A stretch of DNA of 64,000 bases from Meconema thalassinum (Eukaryota; Arthropoda; Insecta; Orthoptera; Tettigoniidae), in NCBI GenBank assembly GCA_946902985.2, contig OX336389.2:978394084-978458083 (forward strand). Direction: 5' to 3'. The notes under the pieces were generated by a model, which did not search any database, was not told the origin of the DNA, and was given only the letters and a program-made list of their open reading frames with translations. Below are positions 33,115 through 44,714 of this stretch, one piece after another. A program made the position numbers and the translations under genes. The stretch's first letter is position 1. The number at the start of each line of letters is the position of its first letter.

Positions 33115-33925
33115 TAAACATTGTAATTGGTAATAATGATAAGTTGTCTGTACAAGGAGTTGGTGACATTGCACTGAATGTAAGCGACAGTATTAATAAT
33201 CTGTCTGACGTGATGCATGTTCCAGGACCGAGTGTTAACTTGCTGTCAGTAAGTCAGCTGATTAAAAGGGGTTCTGTTGTTGTGTTTAACAAAAATGGAT
33301 GTGAAATCTTGGATTCAGAGAATTGCTCAGTGAATGGTAGCATGCTAACTACTGGTTCAGTTTTGAATGGTATTATTATCTGAATGTTAACCAAGATATG
33401 TCTGCCCTTGTTGGTGATGTTTCTGATTACAATTTGTGGCATCAACGGTTGGGCCACGTTGGACAACAGAAGTTACAGGTCTTAAGTCAAATGTCTGATG
33501 TTGTTAAATTTAAGGAAATACCAAAGGAATTGTGTGAACCATGTGTTCTCGGGAAGCAGAGCAAAGGCAGTCATTTCCACAGGTAAGTCACTCGAGGAGT
33601 GAAAGTTTTTTGGACTTGGTGCACTCTGATCTGTGTGGGCCGCTCCCTGAGACCTGGAATGGTGTTAAATACATGATGACAATAATTGACGATTTTTCCA
33701 GGAAGATTTTTGTTTATTTTTTGAAACAAAAGATCCGAAACCCAGGAGAAAGTCAAGGATTTTGTTGCATATTGTGGAACTCAGAAAGGTAAGACACCAA
33801 AGATTTTTAGATCTGACAACGGTAAGGAATTTGTCAATTCTGGCCTGAACAAATATTTCAAGGAAAAAGGGATTGTGCAACAGAAAACTGTAAGGTATAC
33901 AGCTGAACAAAATGGCGTTCTTAAA
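33115..33925 (+). pseudogene. Copia protease end and integrase
   Basis: Resumes after the hAT-type insertion with the protease C-terminus (GVGDIALNVSDSINNL, PSVNLLSVSQL). After a frameshift near 33380 comes the integrase zinc-binding part (WHQRLGHVG ... CEPCVLGKQ) and the catalytic core: LVHSDLCGPL with the first Asp, MMTIIDDFSRK, and RSDNGKEFVNSG with the second (~33810). Frames change near 33585 and 33775. The third catalytic region is cut off after AEQNGV by the deletion at about 33925. Confidence 0.88.
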
Positions 33926-33956
33926 AATGATATTTATATGTACCCCCCCCCCCCCC

Positions 33957-35056
33957 AGAAGGCTATGAGTGTGACCGATCTAAAGTTTGTACGCTTCGAA
34001 AAGCTGTTTATGGCTTGAAGCAAGCATCTTGCACTTGGTATGAGAGGGTTCATGAAATTCTTACTGAAATCGGTTATAAGAAGTCTCTGTATGAACCATG
34101 TGTATATTACAGTAAAGATTCATCATCTTTTGTTGTTATTGCCCTCTATGTTGATGATTTTTTTGTATTTTTTTTAATAATCATGTCCAAGTGGAGAAAC
34201 TGAAGTCTGTGTTGCATTCTCATTTTAAGATCAAAGATTTGGGACAAGTCTCTGAATGTCTGGGGATGAGAGTTCAAAGAAGCAAAGATTGTATTAGATT
34301 GGATCAGAAGTGTTATCTGTTAGATGTGTTGGATAGGTTTAACATGTCAGATTGTACTCCTGTGAAAACTCCAATGGAAACAGGTTTGTTGTTGGAGAAA
34401 TCCACATCCTGTGACAAATCCTATCCCTATCAACAGGCTATTGGTGCTTTGTTATACCTTTCCATTTGTTCCAGGGTAGATATTGCATATGTAACTAATT
34501 ATTTGAGTCAGTTCAATAATTGCTATGGTAAGGAACAGTGGACATGTGTCCAGAGAGTGTTCAGATACTTGGATGTTGGTACCATATATAAAAAAAAGGT
34601 CAAGGTTTGTTTGATGCTTCTTTTGGAAATAATTTAATGGGCAGGAAATCTGTGAGTGGTTATGTATTTAAATATGCAGAAGGCCCAATAAGTTGGGAAA
34701 GTAAGAAACAGCCAGTTGTGGCACTGTCTAGCACTGAAGCAGAATACATAGGTCTGACTTTAGCATGTAAAGAAGCTCTGTCCCTTAGAGGTTTCTTCTT
34801 TGAGTTGTGTAAGAGAGGAGGTCCAATTCAGTTGTGTAATGACAGTCAGAGTGCTCAGAGGTTGGCTGAGAATGAAGGTTTTCATCAGAGGACAAAACAC
34901 ATAGATGTGCGCTATCATTTCATTAGGGACATCTTAAAGAAATGCAAAGTAAAGTTGTCCTATATGCCTACTGCTGAAATGATTGCTGTTGTATTGACAA
35001 AAGATCTGCCAATTCATGGTCATGTGAAATGTGTTAATGGCATTGGGTTGTCCTAA
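33957..35056 (+). pseudogene. Copia reverse transcriptase and RNase H
   Basis: Begins inside RT just after a C-run (33943-33956) with EGYECDRSK-VCTLRKAVYGLKQAS and shows the catalytic LYVDDFFVF (~34144). There is a frameshift in a T-run near 34165-34190. It then gives LKSVLHSHFKIKDLGQ, GALLYLSICSRVDIAY and, after an A-run frameshift near 34590, RNase H with SVSGYVFK, ISWESKKQPVVALSSTEAEY and TKHIDVRYHFIRD. It ends at 35056, 38 bases before the 3' LTR. The N-terminal half of RT is missing. Confidence 0.9.
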
Positions 35057-35093
35057 CTGCAGCATAATGCAGCATTGCTCGATTAAGGGAGAG

Positions 35094-35316
35094 TGTTGAA
35101 GAGAATGAATATTTCTCGTACTTTCTAATCTCGCTCGCATGTAAATATCGTTTGTCTTTTGTCAAATTTATATTCTTTGACTTTTGTCTGTATTCTGTAT
35201 CCTGTGTTCTTGTTCATTACAATCTAAGTCAACATTGTATTCGTGTATTTTAATCCGTTCATCCCGTGTTTAACTGATACAATAGAAACCCATGCATAGC
35301 TCAAGTAGTTTCAATA
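35094..35316 (+). repeat. Copia 3' LTR
   Basis: 223 bp, preceded by the purine tract AAGGGAGAG and followed by target copy AGACT. Confidence 0.95.
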
Positions 35317-35532
35317 AGACTCACTGTCAACAAATGTCCGTACAATCTTGTTCTGCACGGAAGATGGCATTCCTATCATCGTACAACCATGCCAACGATG
35401 ACGTCAGCGCACCTGTCAAACGGGATGGTGTTTACTGGGTAGTTCCACATCAACACTCGCTGTGTACACATGCACAGAAGGTGCAGTATGGCACAGAGGA
35501 TATGCCTAGAAGACTCTCAGCGTTGGAGGGCT

Positions 35533-35600
35533 GTTGAAGAGAATGAATATTTCTCATACTTTCTAATCTCCCATGTAAATATCGTTTATCTTTTGTCAAT
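35533..35600 (+). repeat. Second, truncated copia LTR fragment
   Basis: TGTTGAAGAGAATGAATATT through TTTTGTCAATG repeats the first ~70 bp of the copia LTR 440 bp downstream of the full 3' LTR, with an internal deletion (ATCTCCCATG for ATCTCGCTCGCATG). The rest of an LTR is missing. Confidence 0.85.
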
Positions 35601-36340
35601 GTATTGTGACTGTTTAACGGATGACCCACGTCCACATAAGTGCGCATCTTAACAACAGCTGAACATAAGACTCAAAACATCTCGGGGATTATGGGCAAAC
35701 AACAAAAGTTGTAAATGAAAACAAAAAGCTTGGCTGTTGTCAAGACGCACACTGCAGCAAGGATAGAAGGAATTTGCTATTTTAAAAATCATGAATGACC
35801 ACAATTTTTCTTTAAGATAAAATGTATCAGTTTAATTTATCAATTCAACCATCCTAAGATAAATATAATGAGTTTCCTCAGGGAGGAAGCTAAATTACGA
35901 CCTGAAATAAAGGACACCCTATCGCTCCCCCTGGGACCGGAATCTAATTATGCATTTTTCAATAAACTTCAGTAACTTAATTTTCAAAGAAACAAACCAA
36001 TAAGTAAATATTTAATTTCTATTGGAATATTCATGAAATTGATAGTTCATCATGATATTCAGTTTTCAATCAATACACTATCTACAACTTTCAGGATGTG
36101 TAGACAATTACTAGTCCGGTCTGACACCTGATTAAACTTATTTACACTTCACAACACCATTTTCATATTTCCAAAATTTATTTTATAATCCTATCAAAAT
36201 ATTTCCTTGCATGTCAAGAAAAGAAACTCCAAGATTTCTCATTATTATTAGTGCCATTAAATGATATTCGGCTTAATATCAATCCATGTCTTTTTTTATT
36301 TATAAATCAAGCGTAATTAGAATACTTCCACACATGAAAT
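35601..36340. other. No gene recognised
   Basis: AT-rich spacer with only short chance frames. Confidence 0.5.
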
Positions 36341-37260
36341 CTATTGATCTTATTCATCAATATTATTGATTCAAGGTTAGTTTCCATAAGTAGTGGTTTT
36401 GGGAGAGTTCTAGGCCCTCCTACGGCTTTCCTCTTACAATATGGCGGCCGCGTGAGTCCAACCACTTACATGGCGCGCTTTTTCGAACCCATGGTTGGAT
36501 TTTGGCAAATGAGGTGTCGCAGGACTCGGGGTGACATCCCCTTTCCTATGGACAACTTATTTCCACCCCAAAACAAAACCTACCCCTACTAGGGGGTGAA
36601 AGAGTAATCTTTTAGGTAAACGTTGCTTTGCACCTGCAACATGCATGCAGTTTAATGCTAATATGAAATTAAACGTTGTTCCACATGAAACGCATGTGAA
36701 GAGCCGATTGCCACTATGAATTAACATTTTTGTTTTTTGGTTTTACGCATGCGCACTTGAGGTTATTGTAAGAGGGCGGGCTTTTTGAACAATGATTTTA
36801 TGTACAGACGAGTTATTTAAAAAAATAACCAAAATATCCAAAACTTATAATATCTCCTGAACCAATAAGGTTAGGGGCTTGTATGAGAGGTCGTTGGACT
36901 TGGGGTGGCGCCCTGTTTTTGAATGTATTATTAATATTTTATCAAAAGGGCCTAACTGCACTTTTGTTAATATCTCGCTAACTAATAATCAGAGAGGGTC
37001 AAGTGAGGTGTCATAGGCCTCAGGATGACCAACCCTTTCCCATGGCCAACGAATTTACCCCAAACATCCAAAACAGCAAGGCCATTGACCTGAGATTTTA
37101 TGAACTAGTAATCGGATATCGACATGTGAGGTGCCATAGGACTTAGAATGGTGAACCCTTTCCCATGGCCAATAAATTTACCCAAAATATCCAAAATATC
37201 AAGGTCATCGACCTGAGATTTTATAAACTAATAATCGGATATGGACATGTGAGATGTTTA
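36341..37260. repeat. Degenerate ~126-bp tandem repeat
   Basis: Two clear copies (about 37005-37130 and 37131-37255) share GACATGTGAGGTG or similar, CATAGG, CCCTTTCCCATGGCCAA, ATTTACCC, CAAAA and GACCTGAGATTTTAT. Two more diverged copies occur near 36500-36580 and 36870-36960. Non-coding. Confidence 0.7.
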
Positions 37261-37513
37261 CCGTGAGTGATGAAACATAGCTAGGTAGAGAAAGAATTAT
37301 TGTAGGCTACATGTATGGTGACTGACAAGTCTTTCACCATTGGAACTTGTTTTCAGATCAGACTGCAGTACAGACAGGGTATAGGTTGCAGGCATGGGTT
37401 TATAAATGACAAACGGTGTAGATAAAATCTGATTTATCGATTCAAGAATTAAGAGTCGACTATCTTTAATTGATTGGTTAAAGAGGATAGCTAAAAACAA
37501 AATGGTGACTACA

Positions 37514-37582
37514 TCGAACTAAACTGAACCAAGCTGAATCAAACGCAACTAAACCGAACTAAACCGAACCAAACCTAATCGA
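37514..37582. repeat. (AACYAAACYG)n simple repeat
   Basis: Runs of AACTAAACCGAACTAAACCG-like text with substitutions. Confidence 0.75.
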
Positions 37583-38600
37583 AAACAAGTCAAGGGTTTA
37601 AGTGTAAAACTTGTGGGTGGATGTGTTCATTGGTGATGTCAAAAAAAGGAATGGGCTAACGCTCTACCTATAGAGGGTAAAGTAAAACTAGCGCCTGGTG
37701 CTAATGCACACACCCAAGTACATGGAGCACACACAATTATCCCATGCTGTTTTTATGGCTTGACCGTTAAACTTGCTCAGTGGTTACTGGGCAAGATTGT
37801 CACTACGCACAACAAGCTTTAAGTACTAGAGGCTAATGATCTATATACGCACTCGCAACAAACTAAACGTATCTGTCTTGCTGACAGTGCTCAGACAGTA
37901 GGCAGATGACAGAAATGCATCGCTAAAAGAAATACAATCATTTCCGGTTGTCTAATGTTACCACCTAACCATTTCATGCTACAGTGGCAAGCACTCGCGC
38001 CTCTTGGACTAATGGTCTTAACTCGATTTCCAGCTCTGAGTACTAGAACGAGTCAAACTAAGAAACAAGGGCACGATGGCGCAGTGGTTAAGCTGTTAGC
38101 CTTTTCACTAAGGTACACCAGGGTTTGATTTCTGGTTAATACGCACGTCATAAACATATAAAAAAGCAGAGATAATGTTTAAAACCGATTACACATATAT
38201 CTTTTCAATTTATTACTTGGATTACAAATACAAAGGTAGACTGGGTTCGATATACAGTTAATGCATGTAAGATATTTTTAATTTAAGACTTCAGATTTTA
38301 GAATTTACATTTTAGATTTTTGATTTTAGATTTTCCAAAAGGACCAAACCATAATGTCATGACTTTAAATTTTCGGTAACTAATTTTTAAAGAAAGCCAT
38401 ATAAGGATTTGTATTACTTGAAATTATGTTTTTGTACTATAATTTTTTTAGAATTTAGATTTTAGATATTAGTTAAAGACCAAACTAATATTGACTATAT
38501 ATTATACACTGGTATGTAGATAGAAAGATGATTAAACTATATGTTAAGATGAATTTTTAGGTCTTGACTGGCCTTACAATAAGAATTGACTAACCAGACA
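37583..38600. other. Spacer with a tRNA-SINE head fragment
   Basis: Near 38070-38140, GGCACGATGGCGCAGTGGTT and GGGTTTGATTTCTGG look like box A and a decayed box B of the SINE family seen at 29333. The rest is AT-rich, with TTTAGATTTTAGA repeats at 38280-38340 and 38450-38470. Confidence 0.5.
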
Positions 38601-38605
38601 TGAGC

Positions 38606-39184
38606 TAGTTGCCAGGGAGACTACTATCGTTTTGTTTATTATGGATACTCGAGTTTAGGCCTTAATTACAAACAAACCAACAGACCTATTGTCAAACGAG
38701 TTACACCAATATTTTCCTTGTTTAATTCTGCGTTATACTATGTAAGCCAATTATTCTCAAGTTTATTAATTATTTATTTCTTTGTGGTTGTATGAAAAAT
38801 TGTCCGTGTTTTTGGCGTCTTTTCTAGGAACCGCTCACTTAAAACTATATTCATGGAAAACTACTTGACTGAGGGTAATGAAATTTTTATATGTTATAGG
38901 CACAAGTATTGGTAGTGCAAATCTCAAGTTTGATTTTTTTAACTACCCAATAAAAGTTCTTATACTTTTTATGACGTAATGTTTTCTCAGCCCAGGATAA
39001 ACGTACAGCAGGAAACTTGGTCTCATTTTGAAGCTCTTATTCATGATTATCGGAAACTACGACCGCTCTAAACGTGCAGTGTGATGACGAATTTATGAAG
39101 AGTAATATTAATAGGAGGGTTTGTGCGTTCTGGCCCGTGCGATTAAAAGCGAGCGAGCTTGTGAAATCCGGTGCAGCGTTGCCG
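38606..39184 (+). repeat. Left long inverted repeat
   Basis: Matches the reverse complement of 40334-40939 throughout, with scattered substitutions. Confidence 0.88.
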
Positions 39185-39422
39185 CGTTAAATTGCAGTCG
39201 TCGCGGCTCGCAAGGAACGAGCACTGCTTTAAGTTTACCTTCAACATTTTATTTTCTTTCCTCATACAAATTTCTTTTTCCATCACCTTTTTCACCTAAG
39301 GGCTTTGGACCTTCAATGGCAGGCTTAAAAATGGTTTGCTTCCTAATTTGGAAATGTTATACTACACAAATTTGACATGGGCTATTTACATTATTTACAT
39401 ATCTTTACAATATTTAATTCAG

Positions 39423-40250
39423 TCAGTATTCTTCGTCTGAAGAATCGCTGTGTTCCGATGAATCAGAACTGCTGTTATTCATGTTTATTATGACTGGCTC
39501 GAAATGAGGGACATTTTCAGACAGGCCATCTATCTCCCAGTAGTGGTCTTCAATTCTTTTAGCGTGTTTAATACATAGTTTCCAGAGTTCGGGAGTAACG
39601 GTACGCAAGGCTTCTCGTCACAAAACATTCGTTGCTTCCATACTTCTACCATTTTGTAATATGTTAGCAATATTTGATTTTGCTATTTTTCCTTTAAGGT
39701 ACTGTAAGCCCAAATAAGTTCGATTGGATTGAGCTCGCAATGAGCCACTGGTAACCAAACAAGCTTTACATCCGGTCGAAGTCATTTGGTTAGTTGTTCC
39801 AGCTTTTTCACTGGAAGTTTGAAAATAAGGCCTGGCAAGGACAATCCACTCTGATTTAGTCAGCTTGTTGTAAATGCCAACTCCAAGTGGTAGCGATATA
39901 TTCTTTGATGCTATCCAGGTTATAATGTCAGGTTACAGCCACATGTTCGGGTACCATCGTATGATATGGGGCTTGATCTATAATGACTGCCGACCTTTGA
40001 GGCAGTAAACTCAGCACTTTCGTAAACTATTCTTCGTAATGAGTCGAGTTCATTACGTTGTGGTAATCACCGCTCCCGTTCTTGCCGATAAAACAATGTT
40101 CTGCACCGTCAAGACATCCTTCTTCACTTCCTATATGAAAAATTATTATGCGTTTCCCAGCTCCAGACGGTGTCTTGGAACCTCCACGCTATACATAAAT
40201 TTCCTGAATATACCCTCCTGTATTGATCATTGTGATGTGGCCAATATGCA
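39423..40250 (-). pseudogene. Tc1/mariner-type transposase, C-terminal half
   Basis: Minus-strand text, in order: SKTPSGAGKRIIIFHIGSEE, SGDYHNVMNSTHYEE, VIIDQAPYH (second catalytic Asp), VAHCELNPIELIWA (third acidic residue, Glu), and VTPELWKLCIKHAKRIEDHY with an acidic Ser/Asp tail ending at 39423. At the first catalytic site the text reads YIQEIYV, so the Asp appears lost, and a stop follows. There are further stops and frame changes between 40090 and 39610. This is a DDE transposase of the Tc1/mariner/pogo assemblage; the exact DDxE/D family cannot be set by eye. Confidence 0.82.
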
Positions 40251-40333
40251 GTAAACAGGGAGACTGAAAATAGCATGTAGACATAGCCAGCTCACTCGCA
40301 TTCCATTACACAACTGCCCGGGACGAAGGTAAC

Positions 40334-40939
40334 CGGCAACGCTGCACCGGATTTCACAAGCCCGCTCGCTTTTAATCGCACAGCCCAGAACGCACAAAAC
40401 CTCCCATTAATATTACTTTTCATAAATTCGTCATCACACTGCACGTTAACAATGGTCTTAGTTTCCGATAATCTTGAATGAGAGCTTCAAAATGAGACCA
40501 AGTTTCCTGCTGTACGTTTATCCTGGGCTGAGAAAACCTTACGTCATAAAAAGTATAATAACTTTTTATTGGGTAGTTAAAAAAATTCAAACTTGAGATT
40601 CGCACTACCAATACTTGTGCCTATAACATATAAAAATGTCATTACCCTCAGTCAAGTAGTTGTCCATGAATACAGTTTTAAGTGAGCGGTTCCTAGAAAA
40701 GACGTCAAAAACACAGACAATTTTTCATACAACCACAAATAAATAAATAATTAATAAATTTGAGAATAATTGGCTTATATAGTCTAACACAGAATTAAAC
40801 AAGGAAAATATTGGTGTAACTCGTTTGTCAATAAGTCTGTTGGTTTGCTTGTAATTATGGCCTAAACTCGAGTTTCCATAATAATAAATCCGATGTTGTT
40901 TACCTTGGTTAGTTGTAGTAAGTTCCATAGTAGCAACTA
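40334..40939 (-). repeat. Right long inverted repeat
   Basis: Inverse of 38606-39184. Frames inside both arms encode the same meaningless peptide on opposite strands. Confidence 0.88.
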
Positions 40940-41037
40940 ACCTGTTAGTATGATTTGCTCACTGCAAAGTTTATCACTGTTCTGGTAATACAATCATTTA
41001 GCGTTAGCTTTTATATTTAATATGTACAGTTCAAAAT

Positions 41038-41142
41038 AATAGAAAAGTTTTTGAAAAGTGGTAGAAAAGTGGTAGCAAAGTAGTAGAAAAGAGGTAGAAA
41101 AGTGGTAGCAAAGTGGTAAAAATGTGGTGGAAAAGTGGTAGA
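41038..41142. repeat. Minisatellite (AAAGTGGTAGA)n
   Basis: About ten units of AAAGTGGTAGA/AAAGTGGTAGC. The array is split by the LINE at 41143-46058 and ends with one more unit at 46059-46069. Confidence 0.85.
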
Positions 41143-41436
41143 TTAGATTAAATTAGATTTTTATTAAATCCATTTGATCAATTACATGTATACAATACAT
41201 TTTTGATATAGGACACGTCAGAAATTACAGAACTAACAGGTATATATTAGTAATACTATAACTATTTATAACTTATTATAATAACAGATCTCAAGAGATA
41301 CAATCTTATTGGACAACTATTTACAACTTACACTATTATCATAATATGAACACTTAATTCCATAAATACAACAACTTACAGCTAGGTATTGCAATTAAAA
41401 TAGAAAAGTAAAATATAATTATAGATTTCATCGCTC

Positions 41437-44400
41437 CTATACGCTAAGATATTCAACTACAGAGTAAAAACAATGGCACTGCAGATAAGCTTTCAACATT
41501 CTATCAAAGGTTTTTATTTTTGGGGCAAGTTTTATATACTGGGGTAGTTTATTGTATAATAAAACTCCTGTGTGAAAAGTTCCTTTTTGATATATGCTTG
41601 TGTGTGTGTGTGAAATATGAATGTTTTGATTTTGTCTTGTGTTATGCCTATGAACATCATTGTTTGTTTTAAGAAAAACATCTTTCTTCATTAAATTCTT
41701 TTTAAAAACATAATAATTTCAAAGATATATATACAGGGCAGTGGGATAATGTTTAAATTTTTTAACTGAGGTCTACATGGTTCTCTAGTGTTTACATTTG
41801 CCATGATTCTACGTAACGCAAAGCACATCGAGTTCAGTTTAGTATTCAGATATTGCATATGTTTATTCCATGTCAAGTCATGTTGTATCCATAGTCCTAA
41901 AAACTTTGTTTCTGTTTTATTCTCTATTTGATGACCATTTAATGTTATATTGTGCTTCGCAGGATTCCTGTTCTGCATACTGTGGAAATTTAGAGATACT
42001 GTTTTTTTTATAGTTTATTATGAGGCGATTATCTTGTGACCATTTGGTTAACTCTTCTGTAACGGAGTCAGCAGACTGCTGTAAGACTTGTTTAGTTTCA
42101 CCTTTTATTACGAGTGTTGTATCGTACGCAAACAAAATTTCCTTATGTGAATGAACGTTCTGTGTTATATCACTGATATATAGAAGAAAGACTAGTGGGC
42201 CCAAAACCGATCCCTGGGGTACTCCAAATTTAATAATTCCCTCATTGGACAATGTTTCTTTAAGTAATTTGGTTCCATCATCCTTGTGTCTCAAGCTTAC
42301 TATGTGTTTACGCCTTGTAAAGTAAGACTCTATCCATTATTAGTTAGACCTCTAATATCATATTGATTTAGTTTTGTAAGGAGGATTTTATGGTCAACAA
42401 CATCAAATGCTTTCGATAAATCCAAGTATAGACCAGTTACATGTTCCTTATTGTCAATTAATTTCAGTATACTATTACTACATTCATAACTTGCTGTCTG
42501 CGTACATTTGTCCGTTCTGAATCCATGTTGTGAGTTTGATAGTATTTTTTTCTAGAAAACTTATTAGTCTCTTATACATGATTTTTCCACGATTTTTGCA
42601 ATACCTGTTTGTAAGGTAATAGGACGATAGTTATTTAATTCATATTTTGAACCGTTTTTGTGCACTGGAATTACTTCAAAATATCCGGGTAAGTTCCTGA
42701 GGGAATTGAACTGTTTATTAAGTGCGTAAGTGGATTTAATATATTTTCGGCACATTTCTTTAAAATTGCATCAGGGATGCCATCAATGCCAGCACAGAAT
42801 TTATTTTTAGCTCTTTTATAACTATTCTTACCTCTTCACTTGTGACATGATTTATAAATAAAGAATCACTGCATATACTGTATTTACTTTATTATTAAAA
42901 TTTAATGTATTTACCTGTGATTTATTTAATAATTTTTGAGGAATTTCCAGAAAAAAGTCATTAAAAGTATTTGCTATTTCCTCTGGATTATTAATCACTT
43001 TATTATTCCTGGTCTGTGTAATGTCCCTTTATATTTTAGCAGATATTCCAGTTTCTTTCTTTATCACGGACCACATAGACCTGTTTTTATTAGATGATTG
43101 GGAAATAAAATTATCATTATGCATTTTCCTTGCTAGTCTTATTACCTTATTTAATATGTTAGTGTATTTTTGTAGTATAAATTGAATTCAGGTGTTGTGT
43201 GGTATTGTATATATAATTTGTGTAGAAATTTCTTTTTTTGACATGAATTTATAATCCCTGTTTTTATCCAATTACTAGTTTATTTTATTTTGAATAGTTC
43301 TTTGTTTAAAGGGGAATGCTGCTTCAAAATAGTGTTTTAGGGTACTGTTAAATGCATTAAATTTGTCATTTACATTTTCTAGTCTATACATTTCTGACCA
43401 TGTTTCGTTATTTAATAAGTCATTGAAATATGTAACATTTGTTTCAGTGATGACTTCAAAACTCAGTATTTGTCCATGGTGGTCACTAAAACCCGACCGG
43501 GTGAGTTAGCCGAGGTCGTTACGGCATGACTGCTGGCAGTCACTCACATCCGGGAGGCGAGGAGGTTCGAATCCCCCCGCCGGCAACCTTGAAGATGGTC
43601 TTCTGTGGTTTCCCATCTTCCTTCCAGGCAAATGCCGAGGTTGGTCCCTAACTATAGGCCACAGCCGCTACCTTCCAACTCCTCGTCCTTACATGCAAAC
43701 TTTCCTCCCCAGGCAACACTCCACACGCGACGATACGTGTAGCTCACCCATTGGGTGTCCACCTCGAAGCAGCTACAAGCCTGGCGAGCCGAACATGTCC
43801 TCGGACACTCCCGGCACTAAAAGCCATACGCAAAAAAAAACAACCCGGACAATAGACTTCTATTGAATGGTGATATTTATCTGTATTTGTAAACATTTGA
43901 TCAGGAGAGGTTTTACTAAAATTTGTTATCCTTGTTGGGGTATTTACTGTAGGTTTCAGTCCATAGGAAATTAGTAACTGTGTTAATAATTCACAATTTC
44001 TATCACTCTTTAAGAAATCCACATTTACATCCCCACAAATTATTATATCGAAATTTACTTTGCTCATGTTATTCAGTAACAATTCTAATTTATCTATAAA
44101 TAAACGAAACTTTCTTTACGGAGAACGGTATATGCATACAATTATTAACTTAAACTGCTGTATTTTAACGGCAGAGAATTCAAAATCCTTTTCCATAATT
44201 AGATAATCATAAGCTGTTAACTGTTCATGATCTAAATTATTTCTTAAGAAGATACAAGTACCACCATGGCTAATATTAGATCTAGAGTATTTACTAGCTA
44301 GTATAAACCTTGGGAATTGTATTAATTCGAGTTGTTCTTCTTTCAGCCAATGTTCTGAAATACATAGTGCTGATATTCCTAAGTTCATTCTTAAACATTA

Positions 44401-44480
44401 GATTTATGTAATCAATTTTATTATAGAGAGACTGAACATTCTGGTGGTAAATTTTAAATTTGTTACTTTTGCAGGCTTAT
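41437..44480 (-). pseudogene. LINE ORF2: endonuclease and reverse transcriptase
   Basis: Would nick the target and copy the LINE RNA. Endonuclease: the start (YHQNVQSLYNKID, ~44440), ALCISEHWL (catalytic Glu), FDIIICGDVNVDFL, and after the nested SINE FSDHHGQ (~43470-43490) with the final Asp/His pair. RT: YELNNYRPITLQTGIAKI (~42640), LDLSKAFDVVDHKILL (~42400), GVPQGSVLGPLVFLLYISDI (~42200), and LFAYDTTLVI where FADDT is expected. The first catalytic Asp of the pair is therefore Tyr (codon at 42124-42126). The C-terminus (YNKLPQYIKL ... YSVVEYLSV) ends at 41437. Several frameshifts and stops; not functional. Confidence 0.88.
43498..43841 (+). mobile_element. tRNA-headed SINE inside the LINE endonuclease
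   Basis: 344 bp starting CGGGTGAGTTAGCCGAGG (box A) with GGTTCGAATCCCC (box B), a body with TGGTTTCCCATCTTCCTTCC, and a tail CAAAAAAAAAC. The flanks AACCCGAC (43490-43497) and AACCCGGAC (43842-43850) are a near-perfect duplication. Endonuclease text is continuous across it, which confirms the insertion. The tRNA boxes are well kept, suggesting a fairly recent copy. Confidence 0.9.
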
Positions 44481-44714
44481 GTTGGTGATTTATTTACATT
44501 ACTGTATTATCATAATTGTTATTATTATTGTTGCTAGACAAATCCGAAATACCATTGTTGCACTCAGTCAAATTTCACATCAAAAGATACTCATCTGAAT
44601 ACCAAACCTCACATTTGGCTTCTTTTACCAGTTTCCCTGCTTCCACTCTAAAGAAACTATTGAACTATTCTTACCATTTGAATTTACTATTTTGCAGATT
44701 TCATTACTAAGATA

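Larger units (their letters stand above)
27189..35316 (+). mobile_element. Ty1/copia retrotransposon with both LTRs, multiply interrupted
   Basis: Left LTR 27189-27426 and right LTR 35094-35316 both begin TGTTGAAGAGAATGAA and end TTTCAATA. They are flanked by a perfect 5-bp duplication AGACT (27184-27188 and 35317-35321). A primer-binding site follows the left LTR, and a purine tract (AAGGGAGAG) precedes the right one. Inside, gag, protease, integrase, RT and RNase H parts occur in copia order. The element is interrupted by a LINE 3' end (~28009-28185) and by a 4.5-kb hAT-type element (28571-33106), and it carries an internal deletion between integrase and RT (near 33925-33956). Confidence 0.95.
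38606..40939 (-). mobile_element. Tc1/mariner-type element with ~600-bp inverted repeats
   Basis: The left repeat (38606-39184) and right repeat (40334-40939) are inverted copies of each other. Outer tips read TAGTTGC and GCAACTA, so a TA target duplication fits; inner ends read GGTGCAGCGTTGCCG and its inverse. The left copy has lost ~25 bp near its tip. Between the repeats is a decayed transposase C-terminus on the minus strand. The element lacks the N-terminal helix-turn-helix part, so it is a deletion derivative. Confidence 0.88.

Noticed and set aside
37583..38160. A tRNA gene near 38070
   Set aside because: Box B is decayed and the text matches a SINE head; no cloverleaf could be formed by eye.
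38940..40611. Two similar short peptides on opposite strands suggesting a duplicated gene
   Set aside because: They are the two arms of the Tc1/mariner-type inverted repeat.
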